Shown here: positions 22,535 through 29,143 of the stretch, piece by piece
How the letters are laid out: each line of letters begins with the position of its first letter
Numbering within the stretch: the stretch's first letter is position 1
Origin: a virus
DNA: 29,143 nt
Virus record (IMG/VR): IMGVR_UViG_3300030419_004352
Coordinates: 1 to 29,143 of that record
Strand: one strand, 5' to 3'
Notes under the pieces: model-generated
The model's input: only the letters and a program-made list of their open reading frames with translations
What the model was told of the DNA's origin: nothing
Databases searched by the model: none
Made by a program: the position numbers and the translations under genes

Positions 22535-22573
22535 GAGGAGTGAGGCGGTGGAGACCTAGCGGCGAAACCGCCT
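22535..22573 (+). promoter_or_regulatory. GC-rich leader hairpin before the primase gene
   Basis: GAGGAG (22535-22540) is followed by AGGCGGT (22543-22549) pairing with ACCGCCT (22567-22573) around a 17-base loop that itself holds GGAG. The ATG of the primase is at 22586 with no ribosome site in the 12 bases before it. It may be a terminator for the upstream gene, or a leader that places GAGGAG nearer the start when folded. Confidence 0.45.
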
Positions 22574-22585
22574 TATTAAATTTAT

Positions 22586-24034
22586 ATGAAAGTAGTTAAA
22601 CAGGCACCAAATACATATGAACACTGGATAGATTCGGGAAGGGTTATTATACCTTGTCTTAAGGGAACCCCTATCGTTACAGATTGGAGCAGCCCGAATT
22701 TTAAAGTAACGAAAGAAGAATGGAAAACAAAATATACACACTGCGCAATCGGACTAAGATTAGATCAAGATATTGATTTTGATATTGATAATGAATTAGC
22801 AAAAAGATTTATAGATAAATATGTAAGACCAGGAGCTGCTGTTTCTGGTAGACCAAGTAATCCAAGAAGTCATTATTGGTGGAAAGGTAAATTAGATTTT
22901 AAACAATTTGTTCTCCCAAAGGAACTCAAGGAATATTATAAAAATTTTCCACATGGGGCCACCTTATGTGAAATTAGAAGTGGAAATAGTCAATACACTA
23001 TAGTCCCTGAATCTCTACATAGTAAAGCTAACGAACATGTTAAGTGGGAAAGCTATGAAGGAATAAACGAATATCCTGGTGATCTCAACTTGGATTTAAG
23101 AAAAGTGGCTCTCTCAACTGCATTATGTATTGTGTATGGATCTCAAGGACAAAGAGATGCTTTTTGTACAGCAGTAGCCGGAGTATTAGTGAAACATACT
23201 AAATGGACAGAAGAAGAAATTAATGAGTTTGTTTATAATTTAGCTCTTTTGTCTGATGATAATGAAGCAGAAGACAGGGCAGAAAAAGGGACAAGTGTTA
23301 AGAAAGCAAATAAAAAATATGGGATGCTTAAACTTGCGGAGATTATCGGATGTTCTGCTAAATCTGTAGCAGAAATATTTAGCTGGATCGGCGTAGGTTA
23401 TGAAACAGTTCAAGGGGCTGGAGTTATAGGAGAAATTTTAGAATATGGGGAAGATCGATACTTAGTACAAGTAAATGCTATGGTTGAAGGCAAACCAAAG
23501 AAAATAGAAATTATAGTAAATGGTCCTACTCTTATGAGGCAAAGTCGTTTTTATGATGAGGTAATAAAGCAAGCACAAGTATGGATTCCTCAAATGAAAA
23601 AGAATGATTTTGATAAAATTATGAAAATTAAATTTGATGCACGATCTTATTCAGATGATTATGTAGAAGAAGCGGCTGAAGATATGAAATTTATTAAACA
23701 TTTTGAACATTATCTTAAGACAACACAAGCATCTACAAACAAGGATAGTTTAATAGAATATAAACGTCCTCATTATAATCAAGAAAAAAAATATTTAGAG
23801 TTTAACTTAGATAATTTTGAAGATTATTTAAATGAAATTAGAAGGATAGATATGCCTAGAGTTGACTTAGTTATGAAAATTCAAAGAGTTTTATTGGCTA
23901 AAAAAATTAAAGGAAAAATTGAAGAAAAATCTTTTGTCCGTTGGCGGATACGTGATTATGAAATTGCTCAAGATAGTTTAATTATTGAGGGGGAAGCAAC
24001 AGAGGTAAAGGAGATTACAGATGAAACGACCTAG
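22586..24034 (+). CDS. Prim-Pol (AEP superfamily) DNA primase/polymerase
   Basis: A 482-residue protein. Residues 10-165 match bifunctional Prim-Pol domains: motif I DIDFDID (62-68) with the metal-binding acids, motif II PRSHYWW (93-99) with H96, and the motif III region CEIRSGNSQYTIVPESLH (128-145). Residues 175-245 (TALCIVYGSQGQRDAFCTAV, then EEEINEF and LSDDNEAEDRAEKG) look like the PriCT-type linker found after such domains. Residues 270-482 are mixed and have no Walker A, so the usual fused D5/SF3 helicase is missing. It would lay down primers and possibly extend them; the overlapping SF1 helicase downstream probably supplies unwinding. Its end overlaps that gene by 14 bases. Confidence 0.85.
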   Translation: MKVVKQAPNTYEHWIDSGRVIIPCLKGTPIVTDWSSPNFKVTKEEWKTKYTHCAIGLRLDQDIDFDIDNELAKRFIDKYVRPGAAVSGRPSNPRSHYWWKGKLDFKQFVLPKELKEYYKNFPHGATLCEIRSGNSQYTIVPESLHSKANEHVKWESYEGINEYPGDLNLDLRKVALSTALCIVYGSQGQRDAFCTAVAGVLVKHTKWTEEEINEFVYNLALLSDDNEAEDRAEKGTSVKKANKKYGMLKLAEIIGCSAKSVAEIFSWIGVGYETVQGAGVIGEILEYGEDRYLVQVNAMVEGKPKKIEIIVNGPTLMRQSRFYDEVIKQAQVWIPQMKKNDFDKIMKIKFDARSYSDDYVEEAAEDMKFIKHFEHYLKTTQASTNKDSLIEYKRPHYNQEKKYLEFNLDNFEDYLNEIRRIDMPRVDLVMKIQRVLLAKKIKGKIEEKSFVRWRIRDYEIAQDSLIIEGEATEVKEITDETT

Positions 24035-25661
24035 GTTTGTAGTTGGTCCTCCTGGAACGGGGAAGACTCACACATTTTTATTAGAAAAATATAGAGAATT
24101 TTTTAAGAAATATGATCCAGATAAAATTATTTTAATTTCTCATACTAATGTTGCTGTCAAACAAATTTTGAATGCAGCAATGGATGTACCAGAAATTAGA
24201 GAAAGAGGCTATCGAGAAAAATTTTTTAAAGACCGTATATGTACTATTCATCATTACTGTAAAAAAAAGTTGGACCGAAAAGAAGTGTTTGCTGAACAAG
24301 ATAATGAAGACTTTAAAAATTTATGTCGTATCCATGTTGCATTTACTTATGGAAAAGTAGGAGAGGATCCTTACAAAGATCACCCTTTTTTTAAGTTTAT
24401 TAAAGCAGCCCATGGTTATGAGCGCACATTAGAAGATCACTGGCATCATCCTAATACTAATAGATTAGAGTATAACCCTTATACTTTACTTCAAATTCAA
24501 GAATTAAAACGTGTTTATGAACAATACAAGAAAGACAACAACCTTTATGATTTTGGAGATATGATTATTGAATACAATAGAAGATGTGCCTTACCGGAAC
24601 ATGACAAAACTAAAATACGACCTGATATTGAAGTACTAATGATAGATGAAGCTCAAGATACAAATCGTCCTCAGCTACGTGCTGTTTTTAATATGGCTAA
24701 GAATATTAAAGACAAGCATTTTTATATGATTGGAGATCCCGATCAAACTATTTTTGAATGGGCTGGTGCTGATGCGGATTATTTTCATAAAGCTGCGGCA
24801 AATCCTTGGCTAGAATTGACTGAAGGAAAGCGATGTGGAAAAGCAATAAACGAATTCTGTAAGAAAATTATCTCCCCTGTGTGGCGACACTACGGTTATA
24901 ATAGAAAATGGCTTCCTGCTCCTGGAATTGAGGGAAATGTGTATGGATTAGCAGATCTTAAACCTTCCCTAAGTTTAAAGAGACTTTTAGATAAAATAAA
25001 AAATACTAAAGAGACTTTTATTTTTGCGTATAGAGGGAAACCAAGTGATAAAAGAATAAAAGAGTTTTTTGAAATGTACGGTATAGAATATGCTTATATT
25101 AAAAGCTCCGCACATGTACCTCTCAAAGAACTAAAATGTCACGACGAATGGCCAAGTTTTGTTGAAGGAGCGCCAAAAAATATAAAACAAATAAAACATT
25201 TTTGGGACTATTTAAGCAGCAGAGCAATCGTTTATGGAAAAGGAACTTTTAAATTTGATGATTGGATTAACAAAGATTATACGATAGATGAATTAATTAA
25301 AGCTAACTTACTAAAGCCTCAAGCAAAAAAAGTAAAAGATTTTGATTTATTAAGAAAGCGAGCAAAAGGGTGTGACGTTAAACAACACGAAAGAAGAATG
25401 GTTTATATCAGAAAGGTTATAAAAAATGGATTTGATTTTGATGGAAAGATTCGAGTTAAGTATGGAAACATCCATCAGATAAAAGGAACCACATTTGATA
25501 ACGTAGTAGGAGATTTAACTATCTTCAGAAGAGGTAGACGTGAACCCTGGTTTGTGGAATTAAGATTAGAGTATACTATGTTTAGTCGAGGAATAAATGA
25601 TGTGTGGGTTTTAAAATCAGAAACAGGAAGGAGCTTAGGGGAATATGGGAGCATACGATAA
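24021..25661 (+). CDS. SF1 (UvrD/Dda-like) DNA helicase
   Basis: A 546-residue protein. Walker A GPPGTGKT (9-16), motif Ia ILISHTNVAVKQI (37-49), DEAQD (209-213, Walker B), GDPDQTIFEWAGAD (238-251, motif III), then IKGTTFDNVVGDL (motif V) and EYTMFSRGINDVW (motif VI) near the C-terminus. This is a superfamily 1A DNA helicase, shorter than UvrD (about 720) and nearer in size to Dda-type phage helicases. It unwinds DNA for replication or recombination, probably with the Prim-Pol whose gene it overlaps by 14 bases. AAAGGAG lies upstream of the ATG, inside the primase gene. Its own end overlaps the DUF3310 gene by 17 bases. Confidence 0.9.
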   Translation: MKRPRFVVGPPGTGKTHTFLLEKYREFFKKYDPDKIILISHTNVAVKQILNAAMDVPEIRERGYREKFFKDRICTIHHYCKKKLDRKEVFAEQDNEDFKNLCRIHVAFTYGKVGEDPYKDHPFFKFIKAAHGYERTLEDHWHHPNTNRLEYNPYTLLQIQELKRVYEQYKKDNNLYDFGDMIIEYNRRCALPEHDKTKIRPDIEVLMIDEAQDTNRPQLRAVFNMAKNIKDKHFYMIGDPDQTIFEWAGADADYFHKAAANPWLELTEGKRCGKAINEFCKKIISPVWRHYGYNRKWLPAPGIEGNVYGLADLKPSLSLKRLLDKIKNTKETFIFAYRGKPSDKRIKEFFEMYGIEYAYIKSSAHVPLKELKCHDEWPSFVEGAPKNIKQIKHFWDYLSSRAIVYGKGTFKFDDWINKDYTIDELIKANLLKPQAKKVKDFDLLRKRAKGCDVKQHERRMVYIRKVIKNGFDFDGKIRVKYGNIHQIKGTTFDNVVGDLTIFRRGRREPWFVELRLEYTMFSRGINDVWVLKSETGRSLGEYGSIR

Positions 25662-25899
25662 ACAGATAGGCGGATCCCACTACAAGAAATATAAAGTGCA
25701 GCCGAGTGAATTTATAAATAAAAATAAAATTTTATTTGCAGAAGGAAACGCAATAAAGTATATATGTAGACATGCGGATAAAGGAGGAAAGGAAGATCTG
25801 AAGAAAGCTAAACATTATATTGATATGATTATTGAACGAGATTACACAGAAGAAAATCCATTAGACAAGAAAAATTTTTGGGGGATTTTAAAAAAATAA
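25645..25899 (+). CDS. DUF3310 family protein
   Basis: An 84-residue protein with the DUF3310 (SaV-like) signature: IGGSHYKKYKVQPSEFI (8-24), then AEGNAIKYICRH (32-43) and GGKEDLKKAKHYIDMII. The family is common in phages, usually next to DNA metabolism genes; its function is unknown, although nucleotide binding has been suggested. It overlaps the helicase by 17 bases and its TAA shares one base with the polymerase ATG (TAATG). Normal length for the family. No membrane segment. Confidence 0.88.
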   Translation: MGAYDKQIGGSHYKKYKVQPSEFINKNKILFAEGNAIKYICRHADKGGKEDLKKAKHYIDMIIERDYTEENPLDKKNFWGILKK

Positions 25900-27917
25900 T
25901 GTGCACCGCCCCTGACATTCAGGATTTAGATTTAGAAGGAGTTGATATAGTTGCAGTTGACTTAGAAACTTATGATCCTGATTTAAAAACTAAAGGGTCA
26001 GGTGCTGTAAGAGGAGTAGGGTATGTGTGTGGAATTGGAGTTTGCACAGGTAAACAAACTTTATATTTTCCAATTCGTCATGCTATGAGTGGGAATTTAG
26101 ATCCTAAACAAACTTGGGAAGGATTAAACAAAGTCCTATTTCAAAACCCTAACATTAAAAAAGTATTTCATAATGCGATGTATGATGTCTGTTGGATTCG
26201 TGCAGAATCAGGGCTTATGCCTAAAGGAAAGTTATTAGATACCATGATTGCAGCTTCCGTTATAGACGAAAATAGAATGAGGTATACTTTAGATTCAGTG
26301 AGTAAAGATTATCTTAGTGGAGAAAGTAAATATAAATATGATTTACAGGAAAAATCTTTGAAAGAATATGGCATTAAAGATCCTCTCAACAACATGCATA
26401 AACTTCCGTATAGTTTAGTTAAAGATTATGCAGAGCAAGACGTAAAATTAACTTTGAAATTATGGAATGTGTTTGAGCCTAAACTGAAAGAAACTTTGTT
26501 TGTAAATGATGAAGGAGATAAAAAGAATTTAGCTAATATATTTAAACTAGAAACTGAATTATTCCCTTGTCTTGTGGATATGAAGTTTAAAGGAGTTCGC
26601 GTAGACGTTGAAAAAGCGAAACAGTTTGGCAACGAACTAGAAACGGAAAGGGAACAGCTTATAAAAGATATCCACAAAGAGACGGGTATTAAAATAGAAA
26701 TATGGGCATCAGCTTCTATCAAAAAACTTTTAGATCAACAAAAAATAAAAGACTACAAGACCACTCCTAAGTCAGGGATGCCTCAACTTCCTAAACAATA
26801 TTTAAGAACTCATAAAAATAAATATTTAAGAATGATTGCTAGAGCAAGAGAATGTGATAAAGCTAAGAACGCATTTGTAGAGGGACTTTTAAGTTTTGTT
26901 CATAAAGGTAGAATTCATGCTGATATAAATCAAATTAGATCGGACCAGGGAGGTACGGTGACTGGAAGATTTTCTATGAGCAATCCAAATCTTCAGCAAG
27001 TACCGGCTAAAGGGCCTATTGGAGAAAGGATAAGAGAAATATTTATTCCTGAAGAAGGATGCAAGTGGGGATCATTTGATTATTCACAACAAGAACCAAG
27101 AATTGTGGTACATTATGCATTAAGATGGGATCTTCCTGGAACTGACACATTGGCCGATGCATATACAGAAAACCCTAAAACAGATTTTCATGGTATTGTA
27201 GCGAACATGGCAAAAATACCCAGAAGCCAAGCAAAAACAATTAATTTAGGTTTGTTTTATGGCATGGGAAAAATGAAACTACAGAGGGAATTAGAACTTA
27301 CACCACAACAAGCCAGGGATTTATTTTATGATTATCATTCTAAGGTTCCTTTCATTAGAGAATTATCTAACGGACTAATTGAATTTGCAGAAGAACATGA
27401 GCTTATTTATACATTAGGAGATAGATTTTGTAGATTTGATAGGTGGGAACCTTACGATAAGCAATGGAATGCTGAATTAGGGAGATTTGAAATTGAGATA
27501 AAAATAGAGGAAAAAAAGTATAATGAAGAAAAAAAGAAATGGCAAACAATTACTTCATATAAATATGAACCTGTCCCGGTATTAACAAAAGAACAAGCTA
27601 AATTAAAATATCACGAAGAATATCCAGATGATAAAGAATACGAAAACTTTAATAAACATTATCGTTTAGCTTTTACTTACAGGGCATTAAATAGATTAAT
27701 TCAGGGGAGTGCTGCCGATATGACAAAACAAGCAATGGTAAACCTTTATAAAAATGGTATATTACCTCACATTCAAATCCATGATGAGTTATGCGTTTCT
27801 ATCCCTGATGAAGAAACCGCTTTAAAAATAAAAAATATTATGGAAAATGCAATTAGACTTAAGATACCAAATAAGGTAGACTACGCCTCCGGTAAAAACT
27901 GGGGTAGTATTAAATAG
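25899..27917 (+). CDS. Family A DNA polymerase with 3'-5' exonuclease
   Basis: The ATG at 25899 overlaps the DUF3310 stop (TAATG) and is chosen over an in-frame TTG at 25878; the product is 672 residues. Exonuclease: DLET (D21, E23), FHNAMYD (D97) and YAEQD (Y177, D181), all proofreading residues present. Polymerase: TVTGRFSMSNPNLQQVP (354-369), motif A DYSQQEP (D394), the O-helix RSQAKTINLGLFYG (R442-G455) and motif C IHDE (H628, D629). The residue that aligns with Pol I Phe762 is Leu450. There is no 5'-3' nuclease domain, as in T7-type enzymes. It is the replicative polymerase of the phage, with the primase and helicase upstream. AGGAGG at its end serves the next small gene. Confidence 0.93.
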   Translation: MCTAPDIQDLDLEGVDIVAVDLETYDPDLKTKGSGAVRGVGYVCGIGVCTGKQTLYFPIRHAMSGNLDPKQTWEGLNKVLFQNPNIKKVFHNAMYDVCWIRAESGLMPKGKLLDTMIAASVIDENRMRYTLDSVSKDYLSGESKYKYDLQEKSLKEYGIKDPLNNMHKLPYSLVKDYAEQDVKLTLKLWNVFEPKLKETLFVNDEGDKKNLANIFKLETELFPCLVDMKFKGVRVDVEKAKQFGNELETEREQLIKDIHKETGIKIEIWASASIKKLLDQQKIKDYKTTPKSGMPQLPKQYLRTHKNKYLRMIARARECDKAKNAFVEGLLSFVHKGRIHADINQIRSDQGGTVTGRFSMSNPNLQQVPAKGPIGERIREIFIPEEGCKWGSFDYSQQEPRIVVHYALRWDLPGTDTLADAYTENPKTDFHGIVANMAKIPRSQAKTINLGLFYGMGKMKLQRELELTPQQARDLFYDYHSKVPFIRELSNGLIEFAEEHELIYTLGDRFCRFDRWEPYDKQWNAELGRFEIEIKIEEKKYNEEKKKWQTITSYKYEPVPVLTKEQAKLKYHEEYPDDKEYENFNKHYRLAFTYRALNRLIQGSAADMTKQAMVNLYKNGILPHIQIHDELCVSIPDEETALKIKNIMENAIRLKIPNKVDYASGKNWGSIK

Positions 27918-27926
27918 GAGGAAACT

Positions 27927-28031
27927 ATGGATATGATAAAAGACGCAATAAAAGACCTTTGGGCTAATCATAGAAAAAAAGTGATTGGTGCAGGTGTTGT
28001 AATTGTCATTTTAATAATCGCAGCATTATAG
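27927..28031 (+). CDS. Small single-pass membrane protein
   Basis: A 34-residue protein, MDMIKDAIKDLWANHRKKVI then GAGVVIVILIIAAL. A short amphipathic helix with a basic patch (HRKK) precedes one transmembrane segment at about residues 19-34. AGGAGG lies 5 bases before the ATG and overlaps the polymerase stop. The strong ribosome site and clean topology support expression. Similar tiny membrane proteins follow replication genes in other marine phages. A role in host take-over, superinfection or anchoring is possible; none is shown. Confidence 0.65.
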   Translation: MDMIKDAIKDLWANHRKKVIGAGVVIVILIIAAL

Positions 28032-28044
28032 GACTTTATGATAA

Positions 28045-28692
28045 ATGGCGTACCTGAATGTAAATATACCATTGATCTATTGTCAGATCAGGAGAGAATA
28101 TCTTTATGACCTTAAAAAACACCATGGAGAGGTGGAAGACTGTATGGTTTTTGGTCTGGCATCGATGGCAGGGCGTCCTTTATTGTTTCATGCACTTATG
28201 GAAAATGGTGGGGTCTACTATCGTTTGCCGCTTAGTGCATTTATACAACATGGATTTAAAGTCGAAGACGTTCCTAGGATGCAGCTTCACGAGCTGGAAT
28301 TATGGAATTGTTTTAGTTACCATCCTGCTATTACTGTTTATGATGCTTTAAACACGTCCGGTAAATATCTGGGAAAAGATAAGAAATGGTATAGAGGATC
28401 CTATCTTTTCACAGTTGACTGGGCAGCTCCAGATAGTAATATAGTCGACACGGATCATTCCGAAATTCCGCAAGAGCACAAATGTGCACACGTAATGGCC
28501 CTGGAAAATGGTAATTACGCAGCTCAGCCCAACAATAGAATTTTATGGCATATTCCTTCTTACACGGTAAGAAATGAAGTTCCAGACTGGGATGTAAATA
28601 CACAGAACTGGAGTGTCGAAGATGGTCGAGATTGGAAAACCGCTGACACTAATAAATTCTTTTATGATATAGAGGAAACTAAAAATGAATAA
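28045..28692 (+). CDS. Conserved hypothetical phage protein, Trp/Tyr-rich
   Basis: A 215-residue soluble protein with conserved-looking segments: MAYLNVNIPLIYCQIRREYL (1-20), VEDCMVFGLASMAGRPLLFH (30-49), NGGVYYRLPLSAF and LELWNCFSYHPAITVYDAL, then a WSVEDGRDWKT tail. I associate this protein with uncultured marine phages; no function is known to me. It has Cys at 13, 33, 89 and about 147, with no signal peptide. It lies between a tiny membrane protein and a Cys-rich microprotein; its end overlaps the latter by 8 bases. Confidence 0.75.
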   Translation: MAYLNVNIPLIYCQIRREYLYDLKKHHGEVEDCMVFGLASMAGRPLLFHALMENGGVYYRLPLSAFIQHGFKVEDVPRMQLHELELWNCFSYHPAITVYDALNTSGKYLGKDKKWYRGSYLFTVDWAAPDSNIVDTDHSEIPQEHKCAHVMALENGNYAAQPNNRILWHIPSYTVRNEVPDWDVNTQNWSVEDGRDWKTADTNKFFYDIEETKNE

Positions 28693-28804
28693 CTGCGAAG
28701 ATTGTAAATGTAAATGTCATTGTAATGTAAGTGAACATTCTGATTTATATGGAGTATGTCCTTGCAAGGATTGTAAACATGAGGAGTGTGAAGTATGTCA
28801 ATAG
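28685..28804 (+). CDS. Cys-rich microprotein, probable metal binder
   Basis: A 39-residue protein with ten Cys and three His: C4, C7, C9, C11, C13, C25, C27, C30, C35, C38 and H12, H18, H32. Two clusters (CxxCxCxCxC and CxCxxC...CxxC) fit a small zinc-binding or metallothionein-like fold. The start overlaps the previous gene by 8 bases, with AGAGGAAA upstream, and its end overlaps the next gene by 10 bases. Length is below usual gene-calling limits, but the density of Cys codons without a stop and the translational overlap support it. Function unknown; metal handling or a zinc-ribbon partner are candidates. Confidence 0.65.
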   Translation: MNNCEDCKCKCHCNVSEHSDLYGVCPCKDCKHEECEVCQ

Positions 28805-28938
28805 AAGAAAAACGAACTTGCAATATGCATACCAAAGAAAAAGAAAAATCAGGTACATGTTGTCACGTAAAAGAAGAACAAGACCAAGCAGAACAACAAA
28901 CGTATGAACATACGCCCAAGGTGAATGATGAACGATAA
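28795..28938 (+). CDS. Small acidic/Gln-rich hypothetical protein
   Basis: A 47-residue protein, MSIEEKRTCNMHTKEKEKSG then TCCHVKEEQD and QAEQQTYEHT. It has three Cys (C9, C22, C23) and three His, is highly charged and is likely disordered. GAGGAG lies 8 bases before the ATG within the Cys-rich gene, and its stop lies 14 bases into the next gene. No family recognised; its Cys/His content may link it to its Cys-rich neighbour. Confidence 0.5.
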   Translation: MSIEEKRTCNMHTKEKEKSGTCCHVKEEQDQAEQQTYEHTPKVNDER

Positions 28939-29125
28939 ATTAATAACTGCTTTACTCGCTATTCTATTAGCGCTCGGAGGATGGACACTTCAACGTACAT
29001 TCTCTCTTTCCCAAGATATGGTTCTAATTAAAACCAAAGTGGAGATGATAGAAAATGAAATATCGAAGTTTAAAGATTCTAAGGGCAAGAAGAATCGCAA
29101 GAAAAAAAAGAAACAGAACAACTAG
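28925..29125 (+). CDS. N-terminal membrane anchor plus coiled coil protein
   Basis: A 66-residue protein (a second ATG directly follows the first). One transmembrane segment at about residues 6-21 (LITALLAILLALGGWTL), then a helical heptad region (QDMVLIKTKVEMIENEISKF, 30-49) and a Lys-rich tail (KKNRKKKKK). It overlaps the preceding gene by 14 bases. The topology is the mirror image of the protein at 17320 (coil then TM). It resembles short membrane proteins common in marine phages. A holin-like, spanin-like or membrane-tether role cannot be separated from the sequence. Confidence 0.65.
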   Translation: MMNDKLITALLAILLALGGWTLQRTFSLSQDMVLIKTKVEMIENEISKFKDSKGKKNRKKKKKQNN

Positions 29126-29143
29126 ATGGATGAAATATTTAAT

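Noticed and set aside
25878-25898. TTG start for the DNA polymerase
   Set aside because: The ATG at 25899 gives a TAATG junction as at many other gene pairs here, and the exonuclease domain is complete without the extra seven residues.
29126-29143. ATG at 29126 directly after the last stop, reading MDEIFN to the right edge
   Set aside because: Only six codons are visible and there is no clear ribosome binding site, so the start of a further gene cannot be supported.

Overview
The window looks like about 29 kb from the genome of a lytic, tailed, AT-rich marine phage, probably podovirus-like. The host is most likely a small-genome marine alphaproteobacterium of the SAR11/pelagiphage or uvMED type. 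This placement is inference from recognised protein families: GGRIGF-motif virion proteins, a DUF3310 protein, a family A DNA polymerase, several 2OG-Fe(II) oxygenases and glycine-rich tail adhesins. There is no marker that fixes the host. Terminase, portal, major capsid protein, RNA polymerase, integrase and tRNA genes are absent from this window, so the genome continues beyond both ends. Coding density is very high, many start and stop codons overlap as TAATG, and no stretch longer than about 120 bases lacks a gene.

Layout. (1) 1-3438: two paralogous glycine-rich, adhesin-like genes flank a small conserved marine phage gene; the first adhesin is cut by the left edge. (2) 3497-5678: a four-gene cluster with three putative Fe(II)/2-oxoglutarate oxygenases. 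It has a sigma70-like promoter preceded by a perfect TTGAT-N4-ATCAA palindrome, the FNR/FixK-type consensus. (3) 5685-17323: a virion module with a tail or head-completion-like protein, several small virion-associated proteins, Gln/Gly-rich internal or structural proteins, and a 1391-residue protein of the size of T7 gp16. (4) 17320-18116: a lysis cassette with a coiled-coil/membrane protein, an M15-type peptidase endolysin and a 38-residue membrane protein. (5) 18169-20150, minus strand: a SNF2-type helicase followed by a fourth 2OG oxygenase. They converge on the lysis genes at a small GC-rich hairpin and diverge from the next block at an interleaved, near-palindromic promoter pair. (6) 20197-29125: a replication module with four early proteins of unknown function, a Prim-Pol primase, an SF1 (UvrD-like) helicase, a DUF3310 protein, and a DNA polymerase with 3'-5' exonuclease and Leu at the Pol I 762 position. 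Small membrane, Cys-rich and hypothetical genes follow.

How it fits together. The replication genes form one tightly overlapping run: primase, helicase, DUF3310, polymerase. The structural genes form another. The most interesting possibility is that the oxygenase cluster, directly downstream of Gly/Pro-rich adhesin genes, modifies virion or host proteins after translation, and that its promoter answers to a host Crp/FNR-family regulator. Both are inferences with stated tests.

All family names come from motif recognition by eye. No database search was run.
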